Origin: Cymodocea nodosa
Lineage: Eukaryota; Streptophyta; Magnoliopsida; Alismatales; Cymodoceaceae
Assembly: GCA_036874045.1 (NCBI GenBank)
Contig: CM072345.1
Coordinates: 12,634,501 to 12,698,500 of the forward strand
DNA: 64,000 nt
Direction: 5' to 3'
Shown: positions 10,272 through 22,084 of the stretch, piece after piece
How positions within the stretch are numbered: the stretch's first letter is position 1
Layout: the number at the start of each line of letters is the position of its first letter
Translations under genes and position numbers: made by a program
The notes under the pieces: model-generated
The model's input: only the letters and a program-made list of their open reading frames with translations
Database searches by the model: none
Told to the model about the DNA's origin: nothing

Positions 10272-13200
10272 ATGGAGACTAAGAATCTCGCTGGATATCG
10301 AAGCCTCTTTCTAAGAAGTGAGTTTATTTCCTTTTTTCGTTGGTACCTTTCTGTTTTTTTTTTTCCTGATACCGTGAAGATGGTTACGGATCCCGATTCA
10401 ATATTTGATCGTTGTTCTAATATAATCTCGATTTGATTTATCAAATTAATTGGTGAAATTTTCCGTGGGATTTCTCCCCTTCGTTTGGCTTGGTTTTGTC
10501 TATGCTAGCGTACCCTCATCTTGTTGAATGTAAATTCTAACTCTTATTTATGCCCTGATTGGAAGATCAGACTACTACTTGTGGTGTCTTCTAGTGTTTC
10601 TGCTAAGCTACCCGTAAAGCAAAAATTATGTGCCAGTTGTTTCTCTCTCTTCTTGAATTTACCAGGACACATTGACTATACCGACAAGAGTAAGGAAGAT
10701 AAACAATTAAATATTTGATATTTTTTTAAAAATCGGAGTATATTTAAGACAACTAGTCCAAGTCGATGTGGCCACCAACTAGGTTGTTGTCACTCTCTTC
10801 TCTATTCTCATCAATTCCCTTTTTACCCCATAATTCCCATTTCTTTTGTTTGGTCATTCTGTCATTTCTTTTTCTTCCACTTTTGATTCCATTGATTCTG
10901 CAATAAATGATCTTTAAACTGATTTTTAATCGGTAAATTGACAGTTGGGCAGCCAAATGAATAACCATAACTCCTGATTGATCTAACTATTGATATATTC
11001 TTATTTAAGAAGTTTATGCTTACTTCAAGGCTATATGTGTGTGATAGGCGTGGAGGTACAAGTATGTTTCTTGGCCTTTTAGGCATGTTATTGGTTGTCG
11101 GAGTTAAAGCGCTTGAGCATGAACATGTCTTCTTTATACTTCCTTTCCAACCTAATACAGGAACTTTTCTTTCGCACTTGGAATGGCCAGAAGCTTCTCC
11201 TTCGGTAATTGTGATAGGTGGTGGGATATCAGGGGTTGCAGCTGCTCGAGCTCTGTATAATGCCGCTTTCAAGGTTCCGCTTTCCCTCAAGTTTCACTGA
11301 CAACTGAAATTTACCATGGATTTTATGTTTTTCCTAATAAATTTTGTACTTGCGTACATCTCAGGTGACACTACTGGAGTCACGTGATCGCCTCGGTGGC
11401 CGGGTGCATACGGACTATTCATTTGGCTTTCCTGTTGACATGGGAGCATCTTGGCACGTTCACACTCAGCTTTCAAAATTTCGAATAAATTTTCCATTTT
11501 CATGACATGCATGCATGGCTGCAAAATATTGCCTGACATTTTGATAATTGTTCCCGTTATGCAGGCTGCATGGCGTTTGTAATGAAAATTCATTGGCTCC
11601 TCTTATTCGAGCTCTGAGGCTTAGGCTGTACCGCACTAGTGGTGATGACAACTCTGTGTTATATGATCATGATCTGGAAAGGTGCTTAGATATTTCCTCT
11701 TGTTGTGTCTACTTTCATGTTCTCCATTATTTACCACAATTTGTGTTTTCCATTTTGTGTTAGCATTGACAACTGCATCTATAAAATGAAATTTGTCGTG
11801 ATTTGATTTCTTTGTTTATGGTGCCCTTAGGAATCATCCAAAAAAAAGAATATTAATGCCTTGCCACTGAAATGTTTGATTTGAATAACTCCAGGTCAGT
11901 TAAGAGTATCATCTGTTCATTCATGGAGGACTTGATAATGGATAGTCATACAGTTTCTTAGGACCCACATCATTCTTATATTGGATTGTTTAAGAAAAAA
12001 ACGATTAGATCATTTTCCTTTTAATAATAAAGGCCATTTGACAAATGCAATTCGTAGTGTCTACTAAAATCATTGAATTTGGCTTCTAAACGTTTGAGAC
12101 ATCTCGATATCCTTGACTTTTACTTCAAGAGTTTTGATTTGAGTATTTCGTCTATGTGTTTCAGTGCGTTGTTTAAAAATGTTAATGGTTGAGGCTAACT
12201 TTGATTTGTTAATCCGATCAGTTTGTTGATGGTCAGCAAGTATGATGGTTCAAATGATAAATAATGATTTTGCACAAACTTTTTAAGGTGAACAACTAGG
12301 CACCATGATGTGAAATAGTCATGCCTTGATTGCTTGTCTTTCCTTATCCTAATTAAGTGAATTTTTTGTCAGAACCATTTAAATAAATATACGTTTTTAA
12401 AGGTTTGTCCTTGTAAAAAAGCTTAAATGTAATTTTTTGATGGAATACTACTAAAATATTCAAAATTATTTAAATATGTAATCATATATATTACTGATAT
12501 ATATATAAGTATTTTATGTTTTTGAATTTTTTGGAAAATAATAGAGTTTAAAGTATGTATAACAATTATTAACTATCTATAAATATACTTAAAAAATTTA
12601 AAAATAAATATCTAGATTGGTGCCTAGGTACCTTAAAATGTGTGATCTTGCATGTATTTCATGTGTTCATGGGTAGATTTAAAAAACCCTATAAATTCAC
12701 ATAGTTACAGGTGTATTTATAGGTGTATTGATTGTATACTTTGGTATAACTGGTTCCTCGCCTTGGGACCAAATTGGTTATTGGGTGGTAAAAATTGTAA
12801 CAAGCAGACCTAAAGCTGTTTTTGTAATAGGATTGCCCTTGGTAGAACTGTTGTGTCAATCCATTTTGACTAATTTTTATAGTTCACATGCTTTTGTATT
12901 GCCAGTTCTTACTTCTGTATTTATGTCAATGCACTTTTTTGCCAATAGTTTATACTCTTGCACCTTGATATACTTTTCATATTTTATAACAAGCATTCCT
13001 TATGTAAATAATTATCCTTTTTATTTGTTAACTTGCACCCTTTGGTGTGATTGTTACCTTAGGATCAAATTGTTTATTGGGCGGTAAGGCAAACCTGAGG
13101 CTATATCTGTAAAATAGGATCAGCCTTGGTAGAACTGTTGCGTGGTAGTGCTAGCTTGGGTCAATCCACTTTGACCCATTTTTATAGTTTACACCCTTTT

Positions 13201-15960
13201 TTATTGCTTATTCTTTTGTATTTATGTTGATGCGCTTCTTTGCTAATAGTTTCTTCTCTCACAACTTGATGTAATTATCATATTTTATAACCATCATTCC
13301 TTATAGAAATAATTATCCTTTTTATTTGTGAACTTGTTCATAATTAAAAATCCGCTAGGTTGTTGCTTCTGGTTGAACTGTATTTACATTCATCAATGCA
13401 TAAGAATTGCTTGTAATGCTGTTATCCACGTCTATGTTTAATGGCTTCAACATTATTGTCTGATCAAATTCCTACTTTACTTCTTATAAAAACCTAACCT
13501 TTGCACTTCTGCAGTTATGCACTTTTTGATATGGATGGCTGCCAAGTGCCTCAACAGATAGTCATTGATGTTGGAGAACTGTTCAAGAAGATTCTCAAAG
13601 AAGTATGAATTTGTAATCCTCTAAATATTTCAAAATTGATCGTGTGGCTGATTACTTCCTGCAATATAGTATAAGAAGGTTGTTTCTTTTTTCTCAAGCT
13701 AGACAGAAAAGGTTAGGGATGTGCATGTGAATGACATGTCTGTTCTTGAAGCCATATCTATTGTCCTGGAAAAAAATCCAGAATTAAGGTATTGGTAGAA
13801 ATCCTATATTTCCATCTATATATGCTCTTTATTGGTGTGATTTCCCAACCTCAACTACTTGATTCCTTTTTGTGACACAACAGACCAGATGGGCTAGCAT
13901 ATCAGGTTTTGCAATGGTATATTTGCAGAATGGAAGCATGGTTTGCTGCAGATGTTGATAAAATATCCCTGAAAAGCTGGGACCAGGTATGATTTGCTTC
14001 TCCTTTTCCACAGTTCTTGTGCTCTTGACATGGGCTAATATTTATTTATCTATTACGTGCTTGAAAATAATGATAAAGTTGAGAGAAAATTATTTTAGTT
14101 GTGATTGTGGTGAATAATGAACAAATGAAATTTTGCAAGATAAAGTCTGCAATGCCTTTTCTCTGCCTTGTTTCGTAGTCCGCTACCACTGAAACAGATG
14201 GCATATTTTGTGAGCAGTATAAATTGATTTATATTTTACTGTAACTTAGTAAACTATATTATGTGAATTTGTATGATTTATTCTGTCTTCAGCACACTGA
14301 GAACGTGCAGTTGTGCATGTTGATACTACGTTAGATTAAATGATTAATATAGCCTGTTATATCTGTTTATTTTAATATTTTCCTGTGTCTCACATTCCAG
14401 GAACATGTTCTTTCTGGTGGTCATGGGCTAATGGTGCAAGGTTATGATCCTGTAATTCAAGCACTTGCAACTGACATTGATGTGCGCTTGAACCACCGGT
14501 GAGTTTTGTACTTGTTTTTTACTTTTCATATTGTCGTTGCACCTGACGTCATGCTGACACACTTTCGGAAGAGATCACCGTATTATCTTGTCGCTCGGCC
14601 CACTAAAATTGTACCTTTATGCCATGACATCTTTTACTCCCTGTTTTTGTATATTTGACATTTAAATGAAGAGAAATATGTAATGCCTTAGATTTACAAA
14701 AGATGTTGCATTATTTAAATAGAGATAATAGAAGCGACATTGTTTAAAATAATTTTGTTTCTTTCTAGAGATAATAAAATAATTTTAACCATAATATATG
14801 TATGGTTAAAATTGAGGCTCCGGCACTGTTTAAATTATTGAAATATATTTTGAAATTTAAACAAGATTTCATTTTGTGAGTTAAAAAAAAACTTGAACCT
14901 ATCTGTGAATTTAAATATGTTTTAGGGTCCAACACTGTTGTATAGAATTTGAACCTATCTGAAAATTTAAAAATGATTTAGGCTCTGACTCTGTTGTATA
15001 GAATTTGAATCTCTCCGAAAATTAAAAAACTCTTTGACCAATGTCCAACACTTTTGGAATCTAACCGAATTTTGCTATTCTTGTATTCCACTTGTTCTAA
15101 CCTTTGCTGCCTATTCTTGCAGGGTCAAACGGATCACTCAGCGATTTAACAAGGTGACGGTCACCATCGAGGATGGAAAAACATTTATAGCAGATGCTGT
15201 AATTATAACTGTGCCTCTTGGGGTTCTTAAAGCAAATTTAATTGCATTTGAACCTCAATTACCTGAATGGAAGCTTTCTGCTATATCGGATTTGGGTTTT
15301 GGCAATGAAAATAAGATAGCCCTTCGCTTTAATACTGTCTTTTGGCCTAATGTGGAATTATTAGGAATTGCTGCCCCGACGTCTTATGCATGTGGTTATT
15401 TCCTCAACCTTCACAAAGCAACAGAATATCCTGTCCTTGTCTTCATGGCTGCTGGAAGTTTTGCTTGTGACTTGGAAAAACTCTCTGATGAAGAAGCAGT
15501 CAAGTTTGTGATGCTGCAACTCAAAAAAATGCTACCAGACGCCACAGACCCGGTAAATTCCATTTATTTTCCTCATCAGAAAAACATTTATATATTTTTA
15601 TGGGCATGTGATGATTTTTGACACTTCTTGTGACTCTGGTTTCTGCAGGTTCAATATCTTGTTTCACGTTGGGGATCTGATCCAGACTTCTTGGGATCTT
15701 ATTCTTGTGATCTTGTTGGGAAGCCCACAGACTTGTACGAGAGAATTCGAGCTCCAGTTGACAATCTTTTCTTTGCTGGGGAGGCAGCCAGTGTTGATCA
15801 CGCTGGTTCCGTTCATGGAGCATACTCGGCTGGTCTTATAGCTGCTGAAGCTTGTCGTAGGCGTCTTGCCTTGCAGCATGGCAATTTAGATTTTTTAAAA
15901 GTTGCATGTCGGGAAGAGATAACTGAAGTTATGGTTCCTCTCCAAATATCAAGAATGTAA
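10272..15960 (+). CDS. PAO: Polyamine oxidase, peroxisomal type (PAO2/3/4 clade), ten exons
   Basis: FAD-dependent amine oxidase that back-converts spermine and spermidine, releasing H2O2, in peroxisomes. Exons: 10272-10317, 11161-11273, 11365-11453, 11565-11681, 13515-13602, 13703-13788, 13884-13986, 14401-14498, 15123-15552, 15649-15960. They total 1482 bases, or 493 residues, close to Arabidopsis PAO2. Visible motifs are the N-terminal dinucleotide fold [10 protein letters not shown], then [45 protein letters not shown], and the C-terminal FAD site NLFFAGEA. It ends SRM, a type 1 peroxisomal signal. The start is chosen because exon 1 ([10 protein letters not shown]) joins exon 2 in phase (one base plus two). 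All introns are GT-AG except intron 3, which needs a GC donor at 11454. Introns 4 and 8 carry tandem repeats. The family call is very secure; the first exon is less so. Confidence 0.93.
11454..11564 (+). other. GC-AG intron of the polyamine oxidase gene
   Basis: The conserved W-L-H-G junction requires the exon to end in TG at 11453 and resume with G CTG CAT at 11565, so the intron begins with GC (GCACGT). Using the nearby GT at 11458 instead would shift the frame and hit a stop within a few codons. Confidence 0.65.
12755..13337 (+). repeat. Diverged tandem duplication (unit about 296 bp) in polyamine oxidase intron 4
   Basis: The block starting GGGACCAAATTGGTTATTGGG near 12765 recurs near 13061 with substitutions and small indels, through to ATTTGTTAACTTG / ATTTGTGAACTTG. 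An open frame across the first copy (12728-13087) is a by-product. Confidence 0.8.
14895..15055 (+). repeat. 56-bp tandem repeat, about three copies, in polyamine oxidase intron 8
   Basis: Units begin at 14895, 14951 and 15007 (GAACCTATCTG / GAACCTATCTG / GAATCTCTCCG) and share TTGTATAGAATTT at the junctions. The last copy ends within 70 bases of the exon 9 acceptor at 15122. Confidence 0.8.
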
Positions 15961-17744
15961 TCTGGTATCTTGTATAATGCATTTAATCTGATCAACTTTC
16001 CTGGGTTGGTATCTGCAGTGACACTTCAGCTGTTATTTAAACCATCAATAAGAAGATGAACTTTTTTTTTTATTCCATTTACAGGTAATATCCGTGTTAG
16101 CCATTCTCTTCTTATCAGAACATACCTCCTTTGAGAAACACTAGGGTCATTCCTTGCCATGATTTCAATATATATATATATATATAAGAAGGATCTCCTA
16201 AAATCCACTCCATCTCTAAATCCAATATCCTTGGAAGATTTTTATGAAGAAAGCCTTTTGAAAATTCGACTCTCAGTAAAAATTGCAAGGTGTAGCTGCA
16301 TAGAAATATGAAGTACCCATATTCATGTATCTGAAAAGAAGTTCAGCTAGAAAGAATACCTCTGGATTGCCACTTGGAAGGCCCACTGACATTGAACTTC
16401 ATGCTGCTTCAAGGTATATATCATTTCCAAGTACCATGCATGATCTCAACCTGCTGTAATATTATCCATTTGATTTTGAACAATTCCAATTAAAACTTCA
16501 GACAGCCGAAAACCTCTTTAAGAAGCCAGTTTAACACTTAACAATGGCTGGATCTCCAAGAGATGATTGAAGATTTGATAATGATTTATGGAGCTCAGAC
16601 GAGATTGGATAGACTAAATGGTACATACAACAAAACCAAGTAGTTATGATGTACATGTCTTGATCATTTTGTTCTAGAACGATTCCAAATACGTGGTAGA
16701 TATGATCTTCAGATAGCACACTCCGAAGGGTCAATTCTCTGAAAATTATTACATCAAACAACTAAAGTCAGTATTTGATGGAATCCTTCTTTATGAAACA
16801 AAAAAATAGCTAAGAAAAGCAGATGATTTTCAATTATATTGTTAGCCTGTGCAGCATTTCCTAGAAATTCTTCATTTTTAAGCCTAAAACAAGGCAAAAA
16901 TGATCACTTGACACAAATTTAGCAATACAACATTTTCATCCATTAAAAGACAAAAACGCAAAACTCATAAAAATTTCATTAGATTAAGCTAGTGATTACA
17001 TTATTCATCTGCTTAAGCGTTTGTCTAAGTGGACGCAACCAACAGCATTGTCGTTCCTTGAAACTACACAAGCAACTTTTCTACCAAGAGCAACCTTCCA
17101 GATTCAGTATTGCAACTTTTGGTCGAAGATTCACATAAAGATTTACTGTCATAGCAAGAACTGAACTTTGACAAAATCAAATATAAAAAATTCGATGTGT
17201 CACAGCTTAACTGTGATACAAAATAATAATAATAATAAGATATCAAAACTCACTAGCTTTCCCAGCTTCAAAATCTGTTACAATGATTTTACGGACAGCA
17301 CAAACTGTCAATCTACAGGAAAATTATTTTTTGGATAAGAAGTAACCTTCAGATTATATCTACATACCTTTTGAATTATTCTATGAGTTGGAGGAACATA
17401 TGTAGTCTACATTTCATTAAGATGCTATCGTTGTCTGGAAGCATCAGATCCTTGTGGTGGACAAAACACCTTGTTGGAGATCCTCTCATCCAATATTGAT
17501 GCCAATGATAAATGTTCTTCACATTTAATAAGGAAGCCAACTGCCATGAAGAGACATCTATCACTGAGCATGAACTCTGCAATGTGATAGATTCTCAAAA
17601 AGGTTAATTTGAATAGAAAATAAGATTCCTGTAGTTATCATATGGCATGAACATCAAAGAATTGGAGAATTTGAAGTTCCACTTCATATCTGCCATTTTC
17701 TATGATCTTCTTCTATACACTGCACGCAGGATTATAGCTAAGAA
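15961..17744. other. Shared 3' region between convergent genes
   Basis: It holds the 3' tails of the polyamine oxidase (+) and the PPR gene (-). No canonical AATAAA that I could assign to either gene, and no further coding region recognised. A short TA run is at about 16169-16187. Confidence 0.5.
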
Positions 17745-20279
17745 TCACCAGAAGTCTCCACAATTGCAGATGCCATTTTTGAAGTGATGAAAACGACTAG
17801 CATCCCTGACAGAGATCTCTCTCTTTGTGACCATGGTGATATATTTGATGGCAGAATGACAGTCCCCACAGATGCGCAAATTCTTGGTAACAAGTATAGT
17901 CTGATCAGCACCCAAATTTATGATTCCAAATGCAACTGCTAGCTTCTCACTATGGTAAAGTAGAGCATGTTCCTTTTCCTCCTCTTCTACATTGTGCAAT
18001 GCAAAGCTTGTATCAGCATTATATCCCAACTTCTTCATTTCAACAATCAGATCCCTAAGGAATTCAGATATCTGGCGTAATTGTGGATGGGCTTGGTCTC
18101 CACCAATAAAAGCATGAACAACACCTCTAACCTCTACCCAACTGCAGCCGGGGCTTTTCTTTAATCCCATCTTCTTCTGCATGGTTCTAACATTTGCCGC
18201 TTCTTCAAAACGTCCAGCAGCACTATATATATTAGATAATAAAACAAAATTACCTGTTCCTTGAGGCCCTAGCATCTGAATTTTTATTGAGACTACTTCA
18301 GCAAGTTCAATATTCTTGTGAATTCTGCAAGCTCCAAGCAAAGCACCCCAGACATGGATGTCTTGTTCTAGCAGCTCCTGCTTGATGAACTCTTGAGCTT
18401 CATCAAGTAACCCAGCACGACCTAATAGGTCAACAATGCAGACATGGTGTTCTCTTCTTGGAGAAATATTAAACTTCTGAGTCATAGCACGGAACCATCT
18501 TTTTCCTTCTGATACAAGCCCAGAGTGACTACATGCAGATAACAGACAAATAAATGACACATCATCAGGCTCCAAACCAGTTTCCTGCATAGAAGTGAAC
18601 AATAAAACTGCTTCATTTCCAAGTCCATGAATCCCATAGCTCATAATTAATGAATTCCAGGACACCAAGTCTCTTACGATCATCCTATCAAAAACCTTTC
18701 TTGCATAATCAATCCTTCCACACTTTCCATACATGTCGATGAGTGCATTGCATAATGAAGTATCATATGCAAATCCATAGATGGTAATGAAGCTGTGACA
18801 ACACTTGCCGTGCAGTAGAGCAGCTAAGTGGGAACAAGCAGGGACTATGCCTGCCATAGTTGCGATGTCAGGTTCTACGTTTGTGAGATGCATCTTCTGG
18901 AAAACAACAAGTGCCTCTTTTGCATTTCCATTTTGGACGCAGCCAGATATTATCGCACTGTAGGATACAGTATCCTTCGACTCCATCTTGCTAAAGAACC
19001 TCATGGCATCGTCAATGGCACCACACTTGGCATACATTGATAAAAGAGTATTCCCCACTGTTGTGTCTGGAACAAAACCAATCTTAGTCATATAGCTATG
19101 TATTATTCTTCCTCTATGCAAATCAGTCAGCTTGGCACAAGCACGAAGTACACAAGCTAAGGTAGTGGATGTTAAGTTCCAGGATCCTTCAGATACTATT
19201 CTATTGAATCCGTGCAGGGCCTCTACCAACCGATCACACATGATGAAGGACCCAATCATCGCACTCCAAGTTATCTCATTCTTAACAGCCATTGCATCAA
19301 AAATCTTTTGGGCATGGTCCGCACGCTCACATTTCCCATATGCATCCAGTGCTGCAGTCCCCACCAGAACGTCATTATGCATATCTCTCCTTATGCAAAA
19401 ACCATGCACACTCTTCACTTGACTCAAAAATTTTTCCCGACCAATCACAGGGAGAATTGATACAAGAGTAGAAGCATTTGGCACCAAACCCATTTTCTGC
19501 ATTTCTAGAACAAAACCAACTGCGTCATCATACAATCCATGGAGGGAATGCCCAGCAACCATCGAATTCCAGGCAACAATGTCCTTAAGTGGCATCTTAC
19601 GAAAAACACTACGTGACTCACCCAATCTCCCACATTTCATATACATGTCTATCAAAGCAGTAGAGATAAAGACATCAGTATCCAAGCCAGCTCTCTCTGC
19701 ATGCCCATGTATCTCCACGCCCTCGTCCAATAACTTTAGTGTCGAACAAGCCTTGAGCACAAAGGGGTAAGTGAACTTGTTTGGCACAACCCCCGTATTT
19801 CTCATCCGAAAATATAAATCCAAAGCCAGATAATGCGGACCGTTCCATGCATAAGCTCTTATCATGGAGTTCCACAAGAAGACACCCGGTTCAGGAATCT
19901 CGTCGAACACCTCTTGGGCAACAATCATGTTACCGCAGGACACATAAAAGCACGTTAGCATCTCAAGAATGTCAGGGTTCTTGGCACGGACAGGGTTGCG
20001 GGATATGTGGTTGTGCACCCTCTTTCCTTCTTGCAACAACTTCAGCCGAGCGCAGGCGCTTAGAAGGCTAATGTAGTTTCCGACGTCCGCTGAGGTTTCG
20101 GTCCGGTACAGTTTGTTGACCGCTTCCACGACGATGACCAGATCCGTGGGTGGGAGAAGTTCGTACCGACGAATGGACTTGTTGTAGCAGCGACGAAAGT
20201 CACGAAAGCGTGGACGATGCCGGAGTGCGACGGTTGGGCCATTTCCGGCCACCGCTCGAATAAGTGCTGTTTGTGACAT
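17745..20279 (-). CDS. Pentatricopeptide repeat protein, PLS class with E and DYW domains
   Basis: An intronless 844-residue protein. After a basic, Arg-rich N terminus of about 50 residues (organelle presequence-like), P, L and S motifs run from about residue 60 to 640, recognisable by repeats such as 'NALIDMYGKCG' and 'DLVSWNSLI'. These are followed by E/E+ and a C-terminal DYW domain. The cytidine-deaminase-like zinc motif is present: HSE at 776-778, CGDCH at 804-808, and C838 and C840 near the end. Such proteins bind a specific organelle RNA and convert C to U. The last residues are DFW, not DYW. Start chosen as the first Met of the frame, giving the usual family length. Target transcript and organelle cannot be told from sequence. 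Confidence 0.92.
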   Translation of the reverse strand: MSQTALIRAVAGNGPTVALRHRPRFRDFRRCYNKSIRRYELLPPTDLVIVVEAVNKLYRTETSADVGNYISLLSACARLKLLQEGKRVHNHISRNPVRAKNPDILEMLTCFYVSCGNMIVAQEVFDEIPEPGVFLWNSMIRAYAWNGPHYLALDLYFRMRNTGVVPNKFTYPFVLKACSTLKLLDEGVEIHGHAERAGLDTDVFISTALIDMYMKCGRLGESRSVFRKMPLKDIVAWNSMVAGHSLHGLYDDAVGFVLEMQKMGLVPNASTLVSILPVIGREKFLSQVKSVHGFCIRRDMHNDVLVGTAALDAYGKCERADHAQKIFDAMAVKNEITWSAMIGSFIMCDRLVEALHGFNRIVSEGSWNLTSTTLACVLRACAKLTDLHRGRIIHSYMTKIGFVPDTTVGNTLLSMYAKCGAIDDAMRFFSKMESKDTVSYSAIISGCVQNGNAKEALVVFQKMHLTNVEPDIATMAGIVPACSHLAALLHGKCCHSFITIYGFAYDTSLCNALIDMYGKCGRIDYARKVFDRMIVRDLVSWNSLIMSYGIHGLGNEAVLLFTSMQETGLEPDDVSFICLLSACSHSGLVSEGKRWFRAMTQKFNISPRREHHVCIVDLLGRAGLLDEAQEFIKQELLEQDIHVWGALLGACRIHKNIELAEVVSIKIQMLGPQGTGNFVLLSNIYSAAGRFEEAANVRTMQKKMGLKKSPGCSWVEVRGVVHAFIGGDQAHPQLRQISEFLRDLIVEMKKLGYNADTSFALHNVEEEEKEHALLYHSEKLAVAFGIINLGADQTILVTKNLRICGDCHSAIKYITMVTKREISVRDASRFHHFKNGICNCGDFW

Positions 20280-22084
20280 GTCATGGTAGACGGCGGGAAC
20301 ACGAACGTAACTTTGTTTACAGGGTTTTTTACTCTCGCGATAATGCGTTATTTATTCTTATTTTCCTAAAAATACTTATAATATTCTTTTTATATATCTA
20401 ATAATTATTTTCAATATTCTCCCTGTCAATTGTCATTACGTTAATGTTAAAAAAAAATAAAAGATCTAATTTATCCTTGTGTGAATGTAATATGATATTA
20501 AAAAAATATTCATTTATTTACAATCGTTAACGAAAATTTTTTTACATGACAATTATGTGAAGGTGAAATAGATATATTATTATTTTTTTAACGTTAACCA
20601 TAAATATAACGTCTATGTGTGAGGATAATTGACACAGACACTGAAGATAATTCTAAGAGATATCAAAAACATTGTCGAAAAAAAAGAGTGAAGATAAATA
20701 ATATATTGTCAGATAAAATAGAGATATAAAGGTAAAAAGCTTTTGTTTATATCATCAAATTATTTTTTAAAAAAGAAACCTCTATTTTTTTATATATTAA
20801 AAATCTACGACATCGTCACCTATTTTACAATAGTAGTAGTCTAAGGCCATCTCATCGTATCCCCTAAACTGCGTGTTATGCACTTTGCCTATGTCTGTTG
20901 TATACAAGTAAATAAAGGAAAAAAAACCTACATATTAAAAAAATTAGATAATAGTTATAAAGAAATTTTAATAAACAAATAATCTTTAAAATAGATTTTA
21001 AATGATAACATACCTAAAAGTGGTACGGTGGTTCAGGAAAAATAAGCATTGTGTCCAATGATTTTCTTCTACTGATTCAAACGAAACCTCAATTTTAGTT
21101 CCAAACGATGTTATTTTAATCTTTGTAATTAGATGAGCCTCACCGTTTAGAGTACAATGTGAAAAATAAAATTTTATTTGTCACACCATATACTTTTTTA
21201 TTAACGTACTTCCCTTGTGACGTGTTTCGATCTCTAGAAACTTCTCTTCGGTGACTTCGTTGTAAAATAAATATTGATGTAATACAACAAAACAAGACCA
21301 AGACGGAAAGAAGCCAGAATTCTATCTTTGATCAAAGTTTTGACTCAATCTTTCCTTGTGACAAGAATTTATTATAGAAATTCTTTTATGAAAAATACTA
21401 TAATTTTTTTGCATTCTTCATATTTTAAAGAATGATGATAGGATAATTATAAGTATATAGTGTCCCATGCGATAAAAATTCCAACCCACATATACTCAAA
21501 AATGTGTCATGGCTTAAAATTATAGGTAGCATAGGTTGTAGAGAACAAAAAAAGGACAATCAACCAATTTGACGTATGAAGAAGATTCCATTCTAAATAG
21601 AACAAGATTTACAGTTCAAAACAACTATGATAACTTAATTAACTGAAGAGAATGATAATAAGTTGAAAATTCAAATTTCAATGAATATAAAAATTACCAT
21701 CATTATCAAAAAAAAGTCACTGTTCAATCATATTATAATCCAATATCAAATTTTATGCACAATGATTAAACCAGCGTTTATAGAATCTTGCTGCCTTTGT
21801 CCAGTCGATCTCCAAAGGCGTCGATTTGCATCTTCTTGACTTTCCTTACGAGTTGATTGGTGTACAAAATACAAAGGTTAATCCAACATTATCACTAATG
21901 GTACAGAGAATTTCTGATCAGAGGGCGACAACAATTAACAAAGTGGAAAACTTGAGGACATTTACAAGATTTATGATTCATAGGATGAAATAATGCAAAA
22001 ACTGTTACCTTGGCATAAGCACATTAAGGTTTGTAAGTTTAAGACAAGACATATATCATGTTAGCCCGACTCGGGGGAAGCTAG
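20280..22084. other. Intergenic DNA between the PPR and Dr1 genes
   Basis: AT-rich, with no recognised gene or repeat. It should contain the PPR promoter and the Dr1 3' untranslated region. Confidence 0.5.

Noticed and set aside
11016..11160. N-terminal extension of polyamine oxidase by reading through into intron 1
   Set aside because: A good acceptor at 11160 and an in-phase first exon at 10272-10317 give a normal-length protein; the extension is hydrophobic and absent from the family.
12728..13087. 119-codon ORF inside polyamine oxidase intron 4
   Set aside because: Lies in a tandemly duplicated intron segment, is not preserved in the second copy and has no recognisable domain.
18828..20071. 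Several forward ORFs opposite the PPR gene
   Set aside because: Antisense shadows; the minus-strand frame is an intact 844-residue family member.
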